Positions 47,116 through 55,568 of a stretch of DNA of 64,000 nucleotides are shown piece after piece (within the stretch, counting starts at the first letter, position 1; every line of letters begins with the position of its first letter). A model generated the notes under the pieces. The model worked only from the letters and a program-made list of their open reading frames with translations. It searched no databases and had not been told where the DNA came from. The translations under genes and the position numbers were made by a program. This stretch comes from Kiritimatiellia bacterium (GTDB lineage: Bacteria; Verrucomicrobiota; Kiritimatiellia; CAIVKH01). The stretch lies in NCBI GenBank assembly GCA_023953695.1, contig JAMLJG010000005.1, forward strand, positions 1 through 64,000. The letters are read 5' to 3'.

Positions 47116-47153
47116 CTTCACGCGGCTGGGAGAAAAACCCCAGCCGCGTGAAG
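47116..47153. repeat. Strong inverted repeat
   Basis: A perfect 15-bp stem (47116-47130 with 47139-47153) around an 8-base A-rich loop, located 7 bases after the stop of the DUF2723 gene. On that gene's strand the loop is T-rich but no T-run follows the stem, so it is a stable 3' hairpin and possible terminator rather than a classical intrinsic terminator. Confidence 0.6.
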
Positions 47154-47160
47154 GCGGCGG

Positions 47161-50100
47161 CTAAAGGCCCGGAATACTGAAGTTGATTGGGAGTTCGGCG
47201 CGCGATTGCGGCGCCGGAACGAGCGATTGAAATGCTGGCGCGCCTCGAACGGGATCAAAGCGCTGATCTTTTCGCGCCATATCGCGCACGGACTCGCCGC
47301 CCAATTCAATGGCCTTTCTGAGTGTCTGCACCGATTCATTGGTGCGCCGAAGTTGGGCCTGTACGGCGGCGAGATCGAACCAGATGCGCGGATTGGATGG
47401 CTCCTTTTGGAGATAGCGCTCCAAGGCGACGGCGAGAAGATCGCCGCGCTGTGTGGTGGAGTAGAGCTCGGCGACTTGGAGGATGACCGCGGGCGGGACA
47501 TTCTCCTGCCGGAGGATGTTCATCGTGAGATTTTCGAAGAGCTGCATGATGTTCATCTGGCGATAGATGTTGGCCAATTCCAGCGCTGTGTTGATGTCGG
47601 CGCCCGTTTGCATCTTGGGCTCGAGCTCGCGGCGTCGGTTGTCGAGGGATTCGAGTTGGCGGATTTGGTTCAGGAATTCGGCCACGCGATCGTTGGCCGG
47701 GTCTTCTTTGAGGAACGCCTCAATCACTTCGCGCGCGCTGCTAAAGCGGAACTGTTGCATCTCAATATCCGCGAGGCGGAAATTGGCCTCGGGGCTGATC
47801 GGATAGAGTGCGATGGCTTGCTGAAAGGCGTGTTCAGACTCGTTGAACATGCGGCGATAGGCATAGAGTCCGGCGATTGCGCTGCGCAGCTTGGAGAAGG
47901 TCTTGCGCGCGACCACATCGCGCAGGAATTTCGGATTGGCGAGGAGGCGCTTTGTGTACCAATCCCAGAACTCGGTGTCGTTCTTCACCATTTCGGGCGT
48001 GAGCCCGGGCACCGGTTCTTTGTTGATCTTCATGATCAAGCCGTGCGGGGTGAGGTAGGGATACATCCATGGGATGACGTAGCTCTCTTCGACATAGAAG
48101 TCGTGTTTGCTCTTGTTGGCCTCGAAAATCATCTGGGCGAGAATCCCGTTGATGGCCATGACCCCCTGTACGCCCTGCACGCTGACACGACCGCCTTCGA
48201 AGGAGACATCTGCGCCCGCTTGAATGCGGCCCGCGCGGACATCTTCGACGTATTTTTGGAAGGCGAAATTGCTGTCCTGCTGCGAGGGGATCCAGATGGA
48301 GTCGCCGTAGAGGTCGCGCATGACGTTCATGTAGGTGTTGTCGGCCAGCGCGTTCTGCGTGATGAGGTAGACGTCGGAGCGGAAGTGCGCCGAGTAGATC
48401 ATGTAGGTGGGGACGAATCGCCCGGGGTCGGTTCCACCGAAGAAGACTGCGTTGGTCGTCATGCGGGGAGGATATTCGGGATTGGGAAACGCGGCTCGCT
48501 CTTCCTCTGAAATTTCGGAGAGAATGGCGTTCGCCCCCTCCAGTTGCCAGGCGCCGAATTGCCATCCGAAATCGTGCCCATTCTGTTCGGCGCCGCCGAC
48601 GAGCTGGATGAATTGTTTGTCGTATGCGTTCTTGAGGAGAGGCACCGATGGCAGCACGAGCGCCAGTGTGCAGAAGGCCGTCAAGAAGGCCCGGTTGCCA
48701 TCCGCCCAGGAGTTGAGTCGGGCGATAAGGAAGAGGATGCCATAGCTGATCCAAATGGCCCAGATGGCGTGGGATTGAATGTATTGCACGCGGCCGATGA
48801 AGAGGGTTTGCACGTCCAGTTTGGGCCACTGGAAAATGAGGAAGATCACGGTGAGCGCGTGGAATGTGACGAAGCTGGTAATGATCCACCGCATGCCGCC
48901 GCCCAATTGGCTCTCTTCGAACCAGTGGTGGATTCGAATGAGGAAAAGGCAGATGGGAATCCCGCAGATCACGACGATGAGCGGCGCGGGGATGGGGAAT
49001 GCCAGCGTGAAAATTGCAACGCACAGAAGCGGCACGATGAAGAGCGCAAGGAATGCGCCAACCCAGAGCAGGGGCGCTTTTCCGCCCGCCTCGCCGGTGG
49101 GATTTCGCGCCCGCGCGTGGTTATTGAGGAACACCATGGGAATGGCGATCAGCGCGAGCAGGGCGAAGAGGGAAATGCCCCAACTAAATTGTGCCACGAC
49201 GGAGACGTAGCCGATGGGGTCCACAATCACGTCTTCCAGCATCTTGGCGAAATAGGCGGGGCGCGCAATGGCATCTCGGAAGTTGGCAGAAGGATCAATC
49301 TTCTCGTATTGCCCACGCGAGACGGCATGAACGAAACCCTCGGGGGTTCGCGGATAGCCCCAATTCATGGGCGGGTTTTGCTCGGACGCAAAGGGGAGAT
49401 AGGCGTAGAACGAGAGGCCGAGTCCTGCCGCGATTGCCAGAATCGCAACGCGCTTCCACTCGGTCATCAGGCGACGCTCGATAAAAAACACCGCGATGGG
49501 CGCGGCGAGGAAAATGGCGCCGACAATCATCAGCATTTGCTTTTGTTGAATAGACTGAGGCTGTGTGACCACCCCCATTCGATAGGCGAGGGCGAAGACG
49601 ACTGCGGCGATCAGCCAGAGCGAGCCCGCGAGGCAATCGCGAAATAGCTCTCGGTCTCGCAAGGCAATGGCGGTAAGCAAGCCGGGCGCCATGAAGAGAA
49701 GCGCTTGGTGGTTCGTGAGGCCGAGGCCGAAAACAAAGGCGGTGATGTAGAGCGTCTTGTCCTCGTGCGGTCGGCACATCCAGCGGTACATCAGCAGCAT
49801 CGTAAGAGACATGAAAAATGCATTGAGGCCGTACACCTCAACAATGGTCGCCTGCGACCAGAGAACGGGGCTGAAGGCAAACAACAAGCCGCCGACGATT
49901 CCCGCCACGCCGCCGATGCCCCGCACCGCGCTCTTGCTGAGTTTCTCAACCGATTTGCCGAGCCCGCGCAGAATATCCGCCCCTGATCGGCTGATGAGCT
50001 GCGCGAGCAGTGCAGCGGCCAGCGCGCTAAAAAAGCCTGAGCAGAGCCCGACCGACCAGGCGGGATTGGGATGGCCTTGGAATCCCTCGCCGACGAATAC

Positions 50101-50454
50101 ATCGTGGAGCGATCGCAGAACCAAGGTCACGTTCCCGTCCGGTTGACCGTAGTAGCGAACCCAATGGAATATCCACTGGAAGAACCACGTGACGAGAGTC
50201 CAAATGGGATAGCCGGGCGGGTGGGGTACTCCGAGATAGTCAGAGCCGACGGCTAGTTCGCCGGAGTCTTCCAGTGTGACCGTGGGCGCATTGGTATAGA
50301 AATAGACGCCGAATGAGATGAGGAAGGTGATCCAAAACGCCCACCAATCCGCACGGCGAAAGAAGGGTGTGTTTGGAGTTTCGGCGCTGTCGCCGTCTAC
50401 GGATTGAACCGTCTTGACTGCCGCCGCGATTTTTTCGTCAACACTTTTGGCCAT
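47161..50454 (-). CDS. DUF2723 membrane glycosyltransferase-like protein with TPR tail
   Basis: The 1097-residue protein has a multi-spanning N-terminal half typical of DUF2723 (related to TMEM260, a GT-C O-mannosyltransferase). The first periplasmic loop carries VTLEDSGELAVGSDYLG followed by VPHPPGYPIW, with the acidic residues used for catalysis in GT-C enzymes. Ten or more hydrophobic segments follow, then a soluble domain and TPR-like helical repeats in the last 250 residues (HAFQQAIALYPISPEANFRLAD, YLQKEPSNPRIWFDLAAV). It probably transfers a lipid-linked sugar on the outer face of the inner membrane; acceptor unknown. It lies downstream of the coiled-coil gene and before the FecCD gene on the same strand. 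Confidence 0.87.
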   Translation of the reverse strand: MAKSVDEKIAAAVKTVQSVDGDSAETPNTPFFRRADWWAFWITFLISFGVYFYTNAPTVTLEDSGELAVGSDYLGVPHPPGYPIWTLVTWFFQWIFHWVRYYGQPDGNVTLVLRSLHDVFVGEGFQGHPNPAWSVGLCSGFFSALAAALLAQLISRSGADILRGLGKSVEKLSKSAVRGIGGVAGIVGGLLFAFSPVLWSQATIVEVYGLNAFFMSLTMLLMYRWMCRPHEDKTLYITAFVFGLGLTNHQALLFMAPGLLTAIALRDRELFRDCLAGSLWLIAAVVFALAYRMGVVTQPQSIQQKQMLMIVGAIFLAAPIAVFFIERRLMTEWKRVAILAIAAGLGLSFYAYLPFASEQNPPMNWGYPRTPEGFVHAVSRGQYEKIDPSANFRDAIARPAYFAKMLEDVIVDPIGYVSVVAQFSWGISLFALLALIAIPMVFLNNHARARNPTGEAGGKAPLLWVGAFLALFIVPLLCVAIFTLAFPIPAPLIVVICGIPICLFLIRIHHWFEESQLGGGMRWIITSFVTFHALTVIFLIFQWPKLDVQTLFIGRVQYIQSHAIWAIWISYGILFLIARLNSWADGNRAFLTAFCTLALVLPSVPLLKNAYDKQFIQLVGGAEQNGHDFGWQFGAWQLEGANAILSEISEEERAAFPNPEYPPRMTTNAVFFGGTDPGRFVPTYMIYSAHFRSDVYLITQNALADNTYMNVMRDLYGDSIWIPSQQDSNFAFQKYVEDVRAGRIQAGADVSFEGGRVSVQGVQGVMAINGILAQMIFEANKSKHDFYVEESYVIPWMYPYLTPHGLIMKINKEPVPGLTPEMVKNDTEFWDWYTKRLLANPKFLRDVVARKTFSKLRSAIAGLYAYRRMFNESEHAFQQAIALYPISPEANFRLADIEMQQFRFSSAREVIEAFLKEDPANDRVAEFLNQIRQLESLDNRRRELEPKMQTGADINTALELANIYRQMNIMQLFENLTMNILRQENVPPAVILQVAELYSTTQRGDLLAVALERYLQKEPSNPRIWFDLAAVQAQLRRTNESVQTLRKAIELGGESVRDMARKDQRFDPVRGAPAFQSLVPAPQSRAELPINFSIPGL

Positions 50455-50617
50455 AATAGATTGCGTTACAAGGTTTTTGAGATGAAGTATACCGACACGA
50501 ATCGAGAACCCTAGATTTTCGCGAATAGTGCGTCAAGTTTCATGCGCTCGCTGATCGCTGGGCTGTTTCGACAGCGCAGCCGCCGCCGCGTTGAAGGCTT
50601 TGTTGGCCGGGCGCGGA

Positions 50618-51640
50618 CTATTTTGCCGGAGTGGGAGCGGACTGGAGCAGTTGTAGGGCGGCGGCGCGCGATTCGGCGATGCGGCGGCTCGATTCGTTGA
50701 GCGCGGCGCGAACCTGTTCGAGGTCGGCTTTGATCTTCGGCAGTGCATCATCGTCCTTGGCGTTTCCGGAAAAGGCCGCAGCTTGCTCGTGGGCGGTGGC
50801 GAGTTGGGCCGTGAGGGCCTCCCCCGCGGTTCGGCAGTCGTTCAGCTCAGCCTGCAGGCTGGTTTTGAGGGACTCCCACTCAGTCTCGGCCGCTGCTTCG
50901 GCCTCGCCCCGCTTCTTCTTTGCGGAGTCGCGGGCCGATTTCAGGTCTTTCTCGAGCTTCTCATTTGCTTTGCGCAGCTTTTCCAGTTCCTTCGAGTCCG
51001 CCTTGGCCTGTTTGAGCTGTTCCTGCAACCCGTCTGCTGATGCGCGCGCCTCCATCAACTGATTGGTGGCTTCTCGATATTGCAGATCAATGGCGACGAG
51101 TTGATTGGAGATCAGGGTGATTTGTTCGAGGAGTGCTCGGGCCTCGTTTTGAGCCGCTGCGAGTTCCGGCGCTTCAAGGCGCGCCTTCTGAACGGCCTCC
51201 ATATCGGCTTCGAGCGAGACTTGCGTCTCCTTGATCTTCTGATTCTCTTCGCGGAGCGCTTCGTTCTCCACGCTGAGCTGCGCGATACGCTGTTGCGCCT
51301 CGGCCAAGGCCACATCGGCTGTGGCAGCGAGGGCATCGGCTGAGGGGCCGGATCCCGTGCGGCCTTTTACCGCCTCCAGTTGCGAGCGGCAGTAGGCGAT
51401 GCGGTGCTGGATAACCGAAGCCTGCCAATTCGGGTCTTTCTGTGCAATGGCGCTGTAAAGATCGGCCGCTTCACCATAGAGGCGCTGCGCGTCTGCAAAC
51501 GCTTCGCGGTCGCGCGCGAGATCAGCCTGAATGGAGACCTTGTAGGCTTCTGCGATGTTTTCCTCCAGACCTTGCTGCGCCGAGGCGGAAGAGATTGCGA
51601 TTCCGAGGAACAAGGCCAGAATAAAAAAGAGATTCTTCAC
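50618..51640 (-). CDS. Secreted coiled-coil protein
   Basis: The protein of about 340 residues has a signal peptide (KNLFFILALFLGIAISSASA, then QQG) and a short helical region resembling a TPR-like unit (ADAQRLYGEAADLYSAIAQ), then about 220 residues of heptad-rich coiled coil full of A, E, K, Q and L. It probably acts in the periplasm as a structural or scaffold protein. I favour the GTG at 51640 because it gives a textbook signal peptide; the ATG at 51667 adds MPYAASIPD and would start 5 bases from the tRNA-Gly 3' end. No family recognised. Confidence 0.7.
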   Translation of the reverse strand: MKNLFFILALFLGIAISSASAQQGLEENIAEAYKVSIQADLARDREAFADAQRLYGEAADLYSAIAQKDPNWQASVIQHRIAYCRSQLEAVKGRTGSGPSADALAATADVALAEAQQRIAQLSVENEALREENQKIKETQVSLEADMEAVQKARLEAPELAAAQNEARALLEQITLISNQLVAIDLQYREATNQLMEARASADGLQEQLKQAKADSKELEKLRKANEKLEKDLKSARDSAKKKRGEAEAAAETEWESLKTSLQAELNDCRTAGEALTAQLATAHEQAAAFSGNAKDDDALPKIKADLEQVRAALNESSRRIAESRAAALQLLQSAPTPAK

Positions 51641-51672
51641 GTCGGGAATCGAAGCCGCGTACGGCATAAAAG

Positions 51673-51747
51673 TGGAGCGGGAGATGGGATTTGAACCCAC
51701 GACATTCACCTTGGCAAGGTGACGCTCTACCACTGAGCTACTCCCGC
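51673..51747 (-). tRNA. tRNA-Gly (GCC)
   Basis: A 75-base cloverleaf with acceptor pair GCGGGAG/CTCCCGC, D arm GCTC-AGTGGTA-GAGC, anticodon loop TTGCCAA (anticodon GCC), T loop TTCAAAT and encoded CCA. It is immediately upstream of the coiled-coil gene on the same strand. Confidence 0.97.
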
Positions 51748-51896
51748 AATAAAGAAGCGCAAATCTAGCCCGCGCACGGACTCACTTCAAGCGATTTTTC
51801 ACCCGTTTTGATGTCATATATTGCCTCAAATGGAATGACGCTAAAAAGTCCGCCATTCGGGCAGACTTGGAAAGCGGACCGGATAGGAGCGAAAGT

Positions 51897-52334
51897 TCAG
51901 GCGCCTCCTCGCGCAGCCGCAAAGGCAATAACGATTGAGCCGATGGAAACCAATACAATGCCAAGCCACGCCAGCGGACTGGGTCGCTCTCCAAGAAATG
52001 CGAATGCAAATAAAGCAACCAACACGACGCTGAGCTTATCCAAGGGTGCGACCAGCGAGGCGGGGCCGGCTTGTAATGCTCGGAAGTAGCAAACCCATGA
52101 TGCGCCCGTTGCGATAGCAGAAAGAGCGAGAAAGACCAACGTGCGGGGTGGCAGAGAGAGTGGGTTGGACCACTTGCCCGTTAAGAGGACGAATGGACCG
52201 AGGAGCGCGAGCACAACAGTAGTGCGCAAAAGCGTAGCAAGATCACTGTCCACGTTTGCGACGCCAACTTTTGCAAAAATTGCGGTCAACGCGGCGAATC
52301 CAGCCGCGAGAAATGCCCAGAATGTCCAACTCAT
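51897..52334 (-). CDS. EamA/DMT-family transporter, single-domain size
   Basis: A 145-residue inner-membrane protein with about five hydrophobic helices and the EamA pattern: WTFWAFLAAGFAALTAIFAKVG at the start and YFRALQAGPASLVAPLDKLSVVL and FLGERPSPLAWLGIVLVSIG in the second half. It has one EamA unit rather than the usual two, like the small multidrug or EamA-half proteins that act as dimers. Substrate unknown. Gaps on both sides suggest it is a single-gene unit. Confidence 0.88.
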   Translation of the reverse strand: MSWTFWAFLAAGFAALTAIFAKVGVANVDSDLATLLRTTVVLALLGPFVLLTGKWSNPLSLPPRTLVFLALSAIATGASWVCYFRALQAGPASLVAPLDKLSVVLVALFAFAFLGERPSPLAWLGIVLVSIGSIVIAFAAARGGA

Positions 52335-52680
52335 CGCAAGGAACCTCCAGATTGCCTGTCCCGCTGAAAGCCCATACAGTCGGCCATCGCTTTCATGTGT
52401 GAATGTATCTCATGATAATATATGACCGGTCAATCGAGGGCCATCTGCGCGTGCGCTGGCGGCAGTGTGCCGAGGCTGGGGCGAGCGACAAGGCTGTGCC
52501 GCTTGGAGGCCACGAAATTGGGGAAGGGCTATCAACTTGTGATGAGAGAGAACGAGGGACCGGTGAGCGCGATTGACGAGACTGTGATTCGCCGCCAGCC
52601 TACTTGATCACTCTCTATCGCCTGATTCTATCCAGTTTGGTTCGTATTCTGAAGAGATCGGGCCTGAGGGAAAGGGTTTC

Positions 52681-52722
52681 GCCGGAACGAGTGGCGGTGG
52701 TTTGAGCCCCCCCAACCTTTTG
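52681..52722 (-). repeat. Palindromic repeat family, decayed copy
   Basis: The first 28 bases (52681-52708) match 52805-52832 with 2 differences. The stem seen in the other copies has been lost through a run of C. It marks the same repeat family as 52747-52772 and 52805-52846. Confidence 0.55.
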
Positions 52723-52746
52723 AGAAAGATTTCGCGGGACGGTGTG

Positions 52747-52772
52747 GGTAGGGCGCGTTGGCCCAACGCGCC
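52747..52772 (+). repeat. Palindromic repeat family, copy 1
   Basis: GGTAGGG followed by a 10-bp perfect stem (52752-52761 with 52763-52772) around one base. It shares the GGTAGGGCG lead with the inverted copy at 52820-52846 while the stem sequence differs and still pairs. Confidence 0.65.
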
Positions 52773-52804
52773 GGAGCGGGTTCGGGTGTGAGCGAGGGGG
52801 TATT

Positions 52805-52846
52805 GCCGGGACGAGTGGCGGCGGTTTGAGCCAAACCGCCCTACCT
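52805..52846 (-). repeat. Palindromic repeat family, copy 2 (inverted)
   Basis: On the minus strand this reads GGTAGGGCGGTTTGGC and folds with a 9-bp stem (52820-52828 with 52832-52840). The flank at 52805-52832 repeats the one at 52681-52708. The compensatory stem changes relative to copy 1 suggest the structure is what is conserved. Confidence 0.65.
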
Positions 52847-52947
52847 TTTGGGAGAAGGCATGAGCAGGTGGGGATGATAGGCGGATGCTTGGAAGTGTGC
52901 GAGTCGGGCGCGAGAGGTGTTGGTCGTTAGATATTCAATATTGACGC

Positions 52948-53970
52948 GTGAGACGATGCGAGCGGGGCGAGCGAGGCCTGGCCGACCCGCAGGATGGCGA
53001 GGTTGCAGTGAACGGACTGACCGCCACGTTGCGTACGGTCGGCGGACAGACCATTTTCGCCGCCACGAGGAAGGTGTCCGTGGTTGCCCGAAACGCGGGG
53101 TATGATTATGATGCGAATGGAAACATGACCACGGACGGACAATTTGAATACGTCTGGGACAACGCCGACCGGCTCAAAGAAGTGCGCAAAGATGGGCAAG
53201 TCGTGATGACCTGCCGCTATGACGACACGCTCGGCGGTGCCGGTGGAATTGGTGGCATCCTGTCGTGCTCAACCTCCGCGACCTCTACGGTCTACTATCA
53301 CTACGACGCCAATGGAAACGTCATCGCTTGCACGGATGCGGACGGCGCCCTCGTCTCACACCTCGAATACAGCCCCTTCGGCAAAGTGATGCTGAACTCC
53401 GGCTCCTATGTCCCGCGTTATCAGTTCTCTTCAAAGGAATTCGATGCCGCAGTCGGGCTGAATTATTACGGCTTCAGATACTACTCACCGCAGTTGGGAA
53501 GGTGGCTCAATAGGGATCCTGTCAGCGACGAATCATTCTTACGACTTCAGTTGGCCAACCCTGATTGGCAAGATAAGCGAAAAATCGAGAGACAGTTCCG
53601 GAATGCAGCTCTGAAACCGTTATACGTCTATGTAGAAAATCGCCCAATCTCTGAATTCGATCCATTCGGTCTGGACAATTCAGGTGGTGGAGGTCAAAAC
53701 GAACCAATTGATCCGACGTTTGGATGCTGGATCGATCCTCCCGAGAGAATTTGCGGGGCGGGAAATTCATTCCGAGAACGCTGCTGCCGATTCGGTGTAG
53801 AAATAATCATGCTTCTGGACCCAGGTGCCCACTGTCAGGGTTCCGCTACAGCATGTGAAGTATGCTGTGGTACAAAGCTCCTTGATGATCCTACTTTTAG
53901 TGAGAGCCACTTCGATCTATGCATTAATTCATGCGAACTGAAGCGAGTGGCATGCACGGGTGGGTTGTGA
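52948..53970 (+). CDS. RHS-repeat core remnant with cysteine-rich C-terminal tip
   Basis: The 340-residue frame is the C-terminal end of an RHS/YD-repeat protein: YDYDANGNMTTDGQFEYVWD, YYHYDANGNVIACTDADGAL, then the RHS core LEYSPFGKV, YQFSSKEFD, LNYYGFRYYSPQLGRWLNRDP and the boundary NRPISEFDPFGLD. The variable tip after the boundary is about 95 residues with 11 cysteines and no known toxin motif. The long N-terminal part and any secretion signal are missing, so this is either a truncated relic or an orphan tip cassette. The GTG start at 52948 is nominal. A small membrane protein gene overlaps the stop. Confidence 0.75.
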   Translation: MRRCERGERGLADPQDGEVAVNGLTATLRTVGGQTIFAATRKVSVVARNAGYDYDANGNMTTDGQFEYVWDNADRLKEVRKDGQVVMTCRYDDTLGGAGGIGGILSCSTSATSTVYYHYDANGNVIACTDADGALVSHLEYSPFGKVMLNSGSYVPRYQFSSKEFDAAVGLNYYGFRYYSPQLGRWLNRDPVSDESFLRLQLANPDWQDKRKIERQFRNAALKPLYVYVENRPISEFDPFGLDNSGGGGQNEPIDPTFGCWIDPPERICGAGNSFRERCCRFGVEIIMLLDPGAHCQGSATACEVCCGTKLLDDPTFSESHFDLCINSCELKRVACTGGL

Positions 53971-54260
53971 TGAGCAGGAAGGATTTGCTTGTCATGTTCG
54001 CCGGGTTCGCGATGGGTGCCGTGTTGGCCAGCGCAGTTATTGTGCAACAGTATGCAAAGTTTTCGCGGCTAGAACTAATTAATCTCTACTTGTCTGCCCT
54101 AAAACAGCAAGAAAATCAGTTGCGGCTGATTAGTATTGGCGATATCGGTGAAGCGACGCGACTTTCCGAGCGATGGCTCGCCCATTGTCGGTCTGCGGTT
54201 TCCAATCTCGGCGGGCGGGTCGACAGCGGGGGAATTGCGCCGAGCGGGGTCAGGCCGTAA
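53970..54260 (+). CDS. Small single-pass membrane protein, putative RHS-tip immunity protein
   Basis: The 96-residue product begins MSRKDLLVMFAGFAMGAV and has one transmembrane helix (about residues 5-27, ending VIVQQY) followed by a soluble helical part (RLELINLYLSALKQQENQL). It starts at TGATG, one base overlapping the RHS stop, as immunity genes commonly do behind toxin tips. No family is recognised; the immunity role is inferred from position and size only. The last 20 codons enter low-complexity sequence next to repeats and may be degraded. Confidence 0.5.
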   Translation: MSRKDLLVMFAGFAMGAVLASAVIVQQYAKFSRLELINLYLSALKQQENQLRLISIGDIGEATRLSERWLAHCRSAVSNLGGRVDSGGIAPSGVRP

Positions 54261-54294
54261 AGGCCGTTGAAAAACTCAGATAAACGATGAACAC

Positions 54295-54365
54295 GCTCGC
54301 AATGGGGTCAGGTCGCTCGCAATGGGGTCAGGTCTTGACATGCTACATTCCGTCGTGTTGAGATG
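54295..54365 (+). repeat. RAYT upstream repeat, copy 1
   Basis: Two tandem 20-base units of GCTCGCAATGGGGTCAGGTC (54295-54314, 54315-54334) followed by a 31-base segment (54335-54365) that is identical to 54564-54594. It directly precedes the RAYT fragment at 54371. Confidence 0.85.
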
Positions 54366-54370
54366 CGTTT

Positions 54371-54493
54371 ATGTCACGACCGATACGGATCAATTTGGAT
54401 GGTGTATGGTATCACGTCACCGCGAGGGGAATAGAGCGGCGCGCGATCTTTACCGGGGCAGCGGAATATTGTCACTTTCAAGATGTGGAATAG
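54371..54493 (+). pseudogene. Truncated REP-associated tyrosine transposase (RAYT, IS200-like)
   Basis: The first 40 codons match the N-terminus of RAYT transposases: SRPIRINLDGVWYHVTARG, then ERRAIFTG. The frame stops at 54491-54493, where sequence identical to the end of the 67-bp repeat begins, so the catalytic HUH and tyrosine parts are gone. It is a deletion remnant that cannot encode an active transposase. Confidence 0.85.
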
Positions 54494-54516
54494 GGGTCGG
54501 TCCGCACATAGTTGCA
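54493..54516 (-). repeat. 24-bp partial copy of the 67-bp repeat
   Basis: On the minus strand identical to 8620-8643. It sits exactly at the truncation point of the RAYT fragment, linking that repeat family to RAYT activity. Confidence 0.8.
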
Positions 54517-54525
54517 GAATGAGAG

Positions 54526-54594
54526 CAAGCAATGGGGTCAGGTCCAAGCAATGGGGTCAGGTCTTGACATGCTACATTCCGTCGTGTTGAGATG
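54526..54594 (+). repeat. RAYT upstream repeat, copy 2
   Basis: Two tandem 19-base units of CAAGCAATGGGGTCAGGTC followed by the same 31-base segment as copy 1, then cut by the left end of the IS3-family element. A second RAYT gene probably followed and was lost when the IS inserted or by later deletion. Confidence 0.85.
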
Positions 54595-54725
54595 AGCGGT
54601 GGCCCCGGAAACGGAGCCAGGGGCGGCCGGGAATTAGTTATGGTCCGGCAAGACTCTCCCCGCCTTGTTTTGTCTCTCTTCTCCAGGTTCCCGACAAGGG
54701 ATTTCTCCTGTTCCATCCATGATCA

Positions 54726-55568
54726 TCAAGCCACCTTACTGATCGCCGCGTAGCACGCCGCCGGGGTTTGCCCGTCCAGCGAACTGTGGGGCCGGTAGTG
54801 GTTGTACCGATCCATCCAAGCACTCGCCCCTCGCTCCAGCTCCCGTGGTGTCTCGTACGCCTTGAGGTAAACATCCTCGTATTTGAAACTCCACCACAGC
54901 CGCTCGATGAACACATTGTCCACCCAGCGGCCCTTTCCATCCATGCTGATCCGCAGCGCTTCATATTGCTGCAGTTCTGCGACCCATTCTCGCGAGGTGA
55001 ACTGGCTGCCTTGATCCGTGTTCATGATCTCCGGATAACACCCGGCCATCCGCACCGCCATCCGGAAGGCTTCCAAGCACAGATTCACATCCATGGTGGT
55101 GGATACGGCCCAGCCCAATACCTTCCGGCTATACCAGTCCATCACCGCCATCAGGTAGCAATAGCCGTTCGCCATGGGGATATACGTGATATCCGCGCAC
55201 CAGACCTGGTTCGGCCGGTCGATCACCAGATCCCGCAGCAGATAGGGAAACACCGGATGTCCACGCCCCGGCACGCTGGTTCTGGGCTTGGGCCAGCACG
55301 CCTCGAGACCCATCAACCTCATCAGGCGCGCCACCCGCTTCCGGTCGGCCGGCAGGGCGTGATCACGCCCCAGGACCAGACTCATCCGGCGTGCCCCGTA
55401 GCAGGGCTCCTTCAAATGCAGTTCGTCCAGCAACCGCATGATCCGCAGGTCTTCCGGCGTCGTCTTGGCCGGCGGCGCTTCCAGCCGGTTCCTGTTCACC
55501 TCCAACAGGATGCATTGCTGGCGCACCGACAACTGGGGATGCCCTTGCTCGACCATTTGCTTCCTCAT
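54726..55568 (-). CDS. IS3-family transposase OrfB, DDE integrase core
   Basis: The 280-residue product has an HTH-like start, then the rve integrase core with DDE residues in WCADITYIPMANG, IMNTDQGSQFTS and NVFIERLWWSFKYEDVYL, and the C-terminal YNHYRPHSSLDGQTPA. ATG 55568 overlaps the orfA stop by ATGA. The same frame is open upstream to 55655 and crosses an A7 run (55593-55599 on this strand), so an OrfAB fusion by programmed -1 frameshifting is also likely, as known for the family. Confidence 0.92.
   Translation of the reverse strand: MRKQMVEQGHPQLSVRQQCILLEVNRNRLEAPPAKTTPEDLRIMRLLDELHLKEPCYGARRMSLVLGRDHALPADRKRVARLMRLMGLEACWPKPRTSVPGRGHPVFPYLLRDLVIDRPNQVWCADITYIPMANGYCYLMAVMDWYSRKVLGWAVSTTMDVNLCLEAFRMAVRMAGCYPEIMNTDQGSQFTSREWVAELQQYEALRISMDGKGRWVDNVFIERLWWSFKYEDVYLKAYETPRELERGASAWMDRYNHYRPHSSLDGQTPAACYAAISKVA

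Larger units (their letters stand above)
52335..52947. other. Repeat-rich intergenic region
   Basis: No gene is convincing in these 613 bases. The right half holds three related palindromic repeats (listed separately) and a 28-bp direct repeat. A 61-codon frame at 52422-52607 has no recognisable features. The region looks like a decayed accessory stretch upstream of the truncated RHS gene. Confidence 0.6.

Noticed and set aside
52422-52607. 61-codon ORF after the EamA gene
   Set aside because: No recognisable feature, no ribosome-binding site, and located in decayed repeat-rich sequence.
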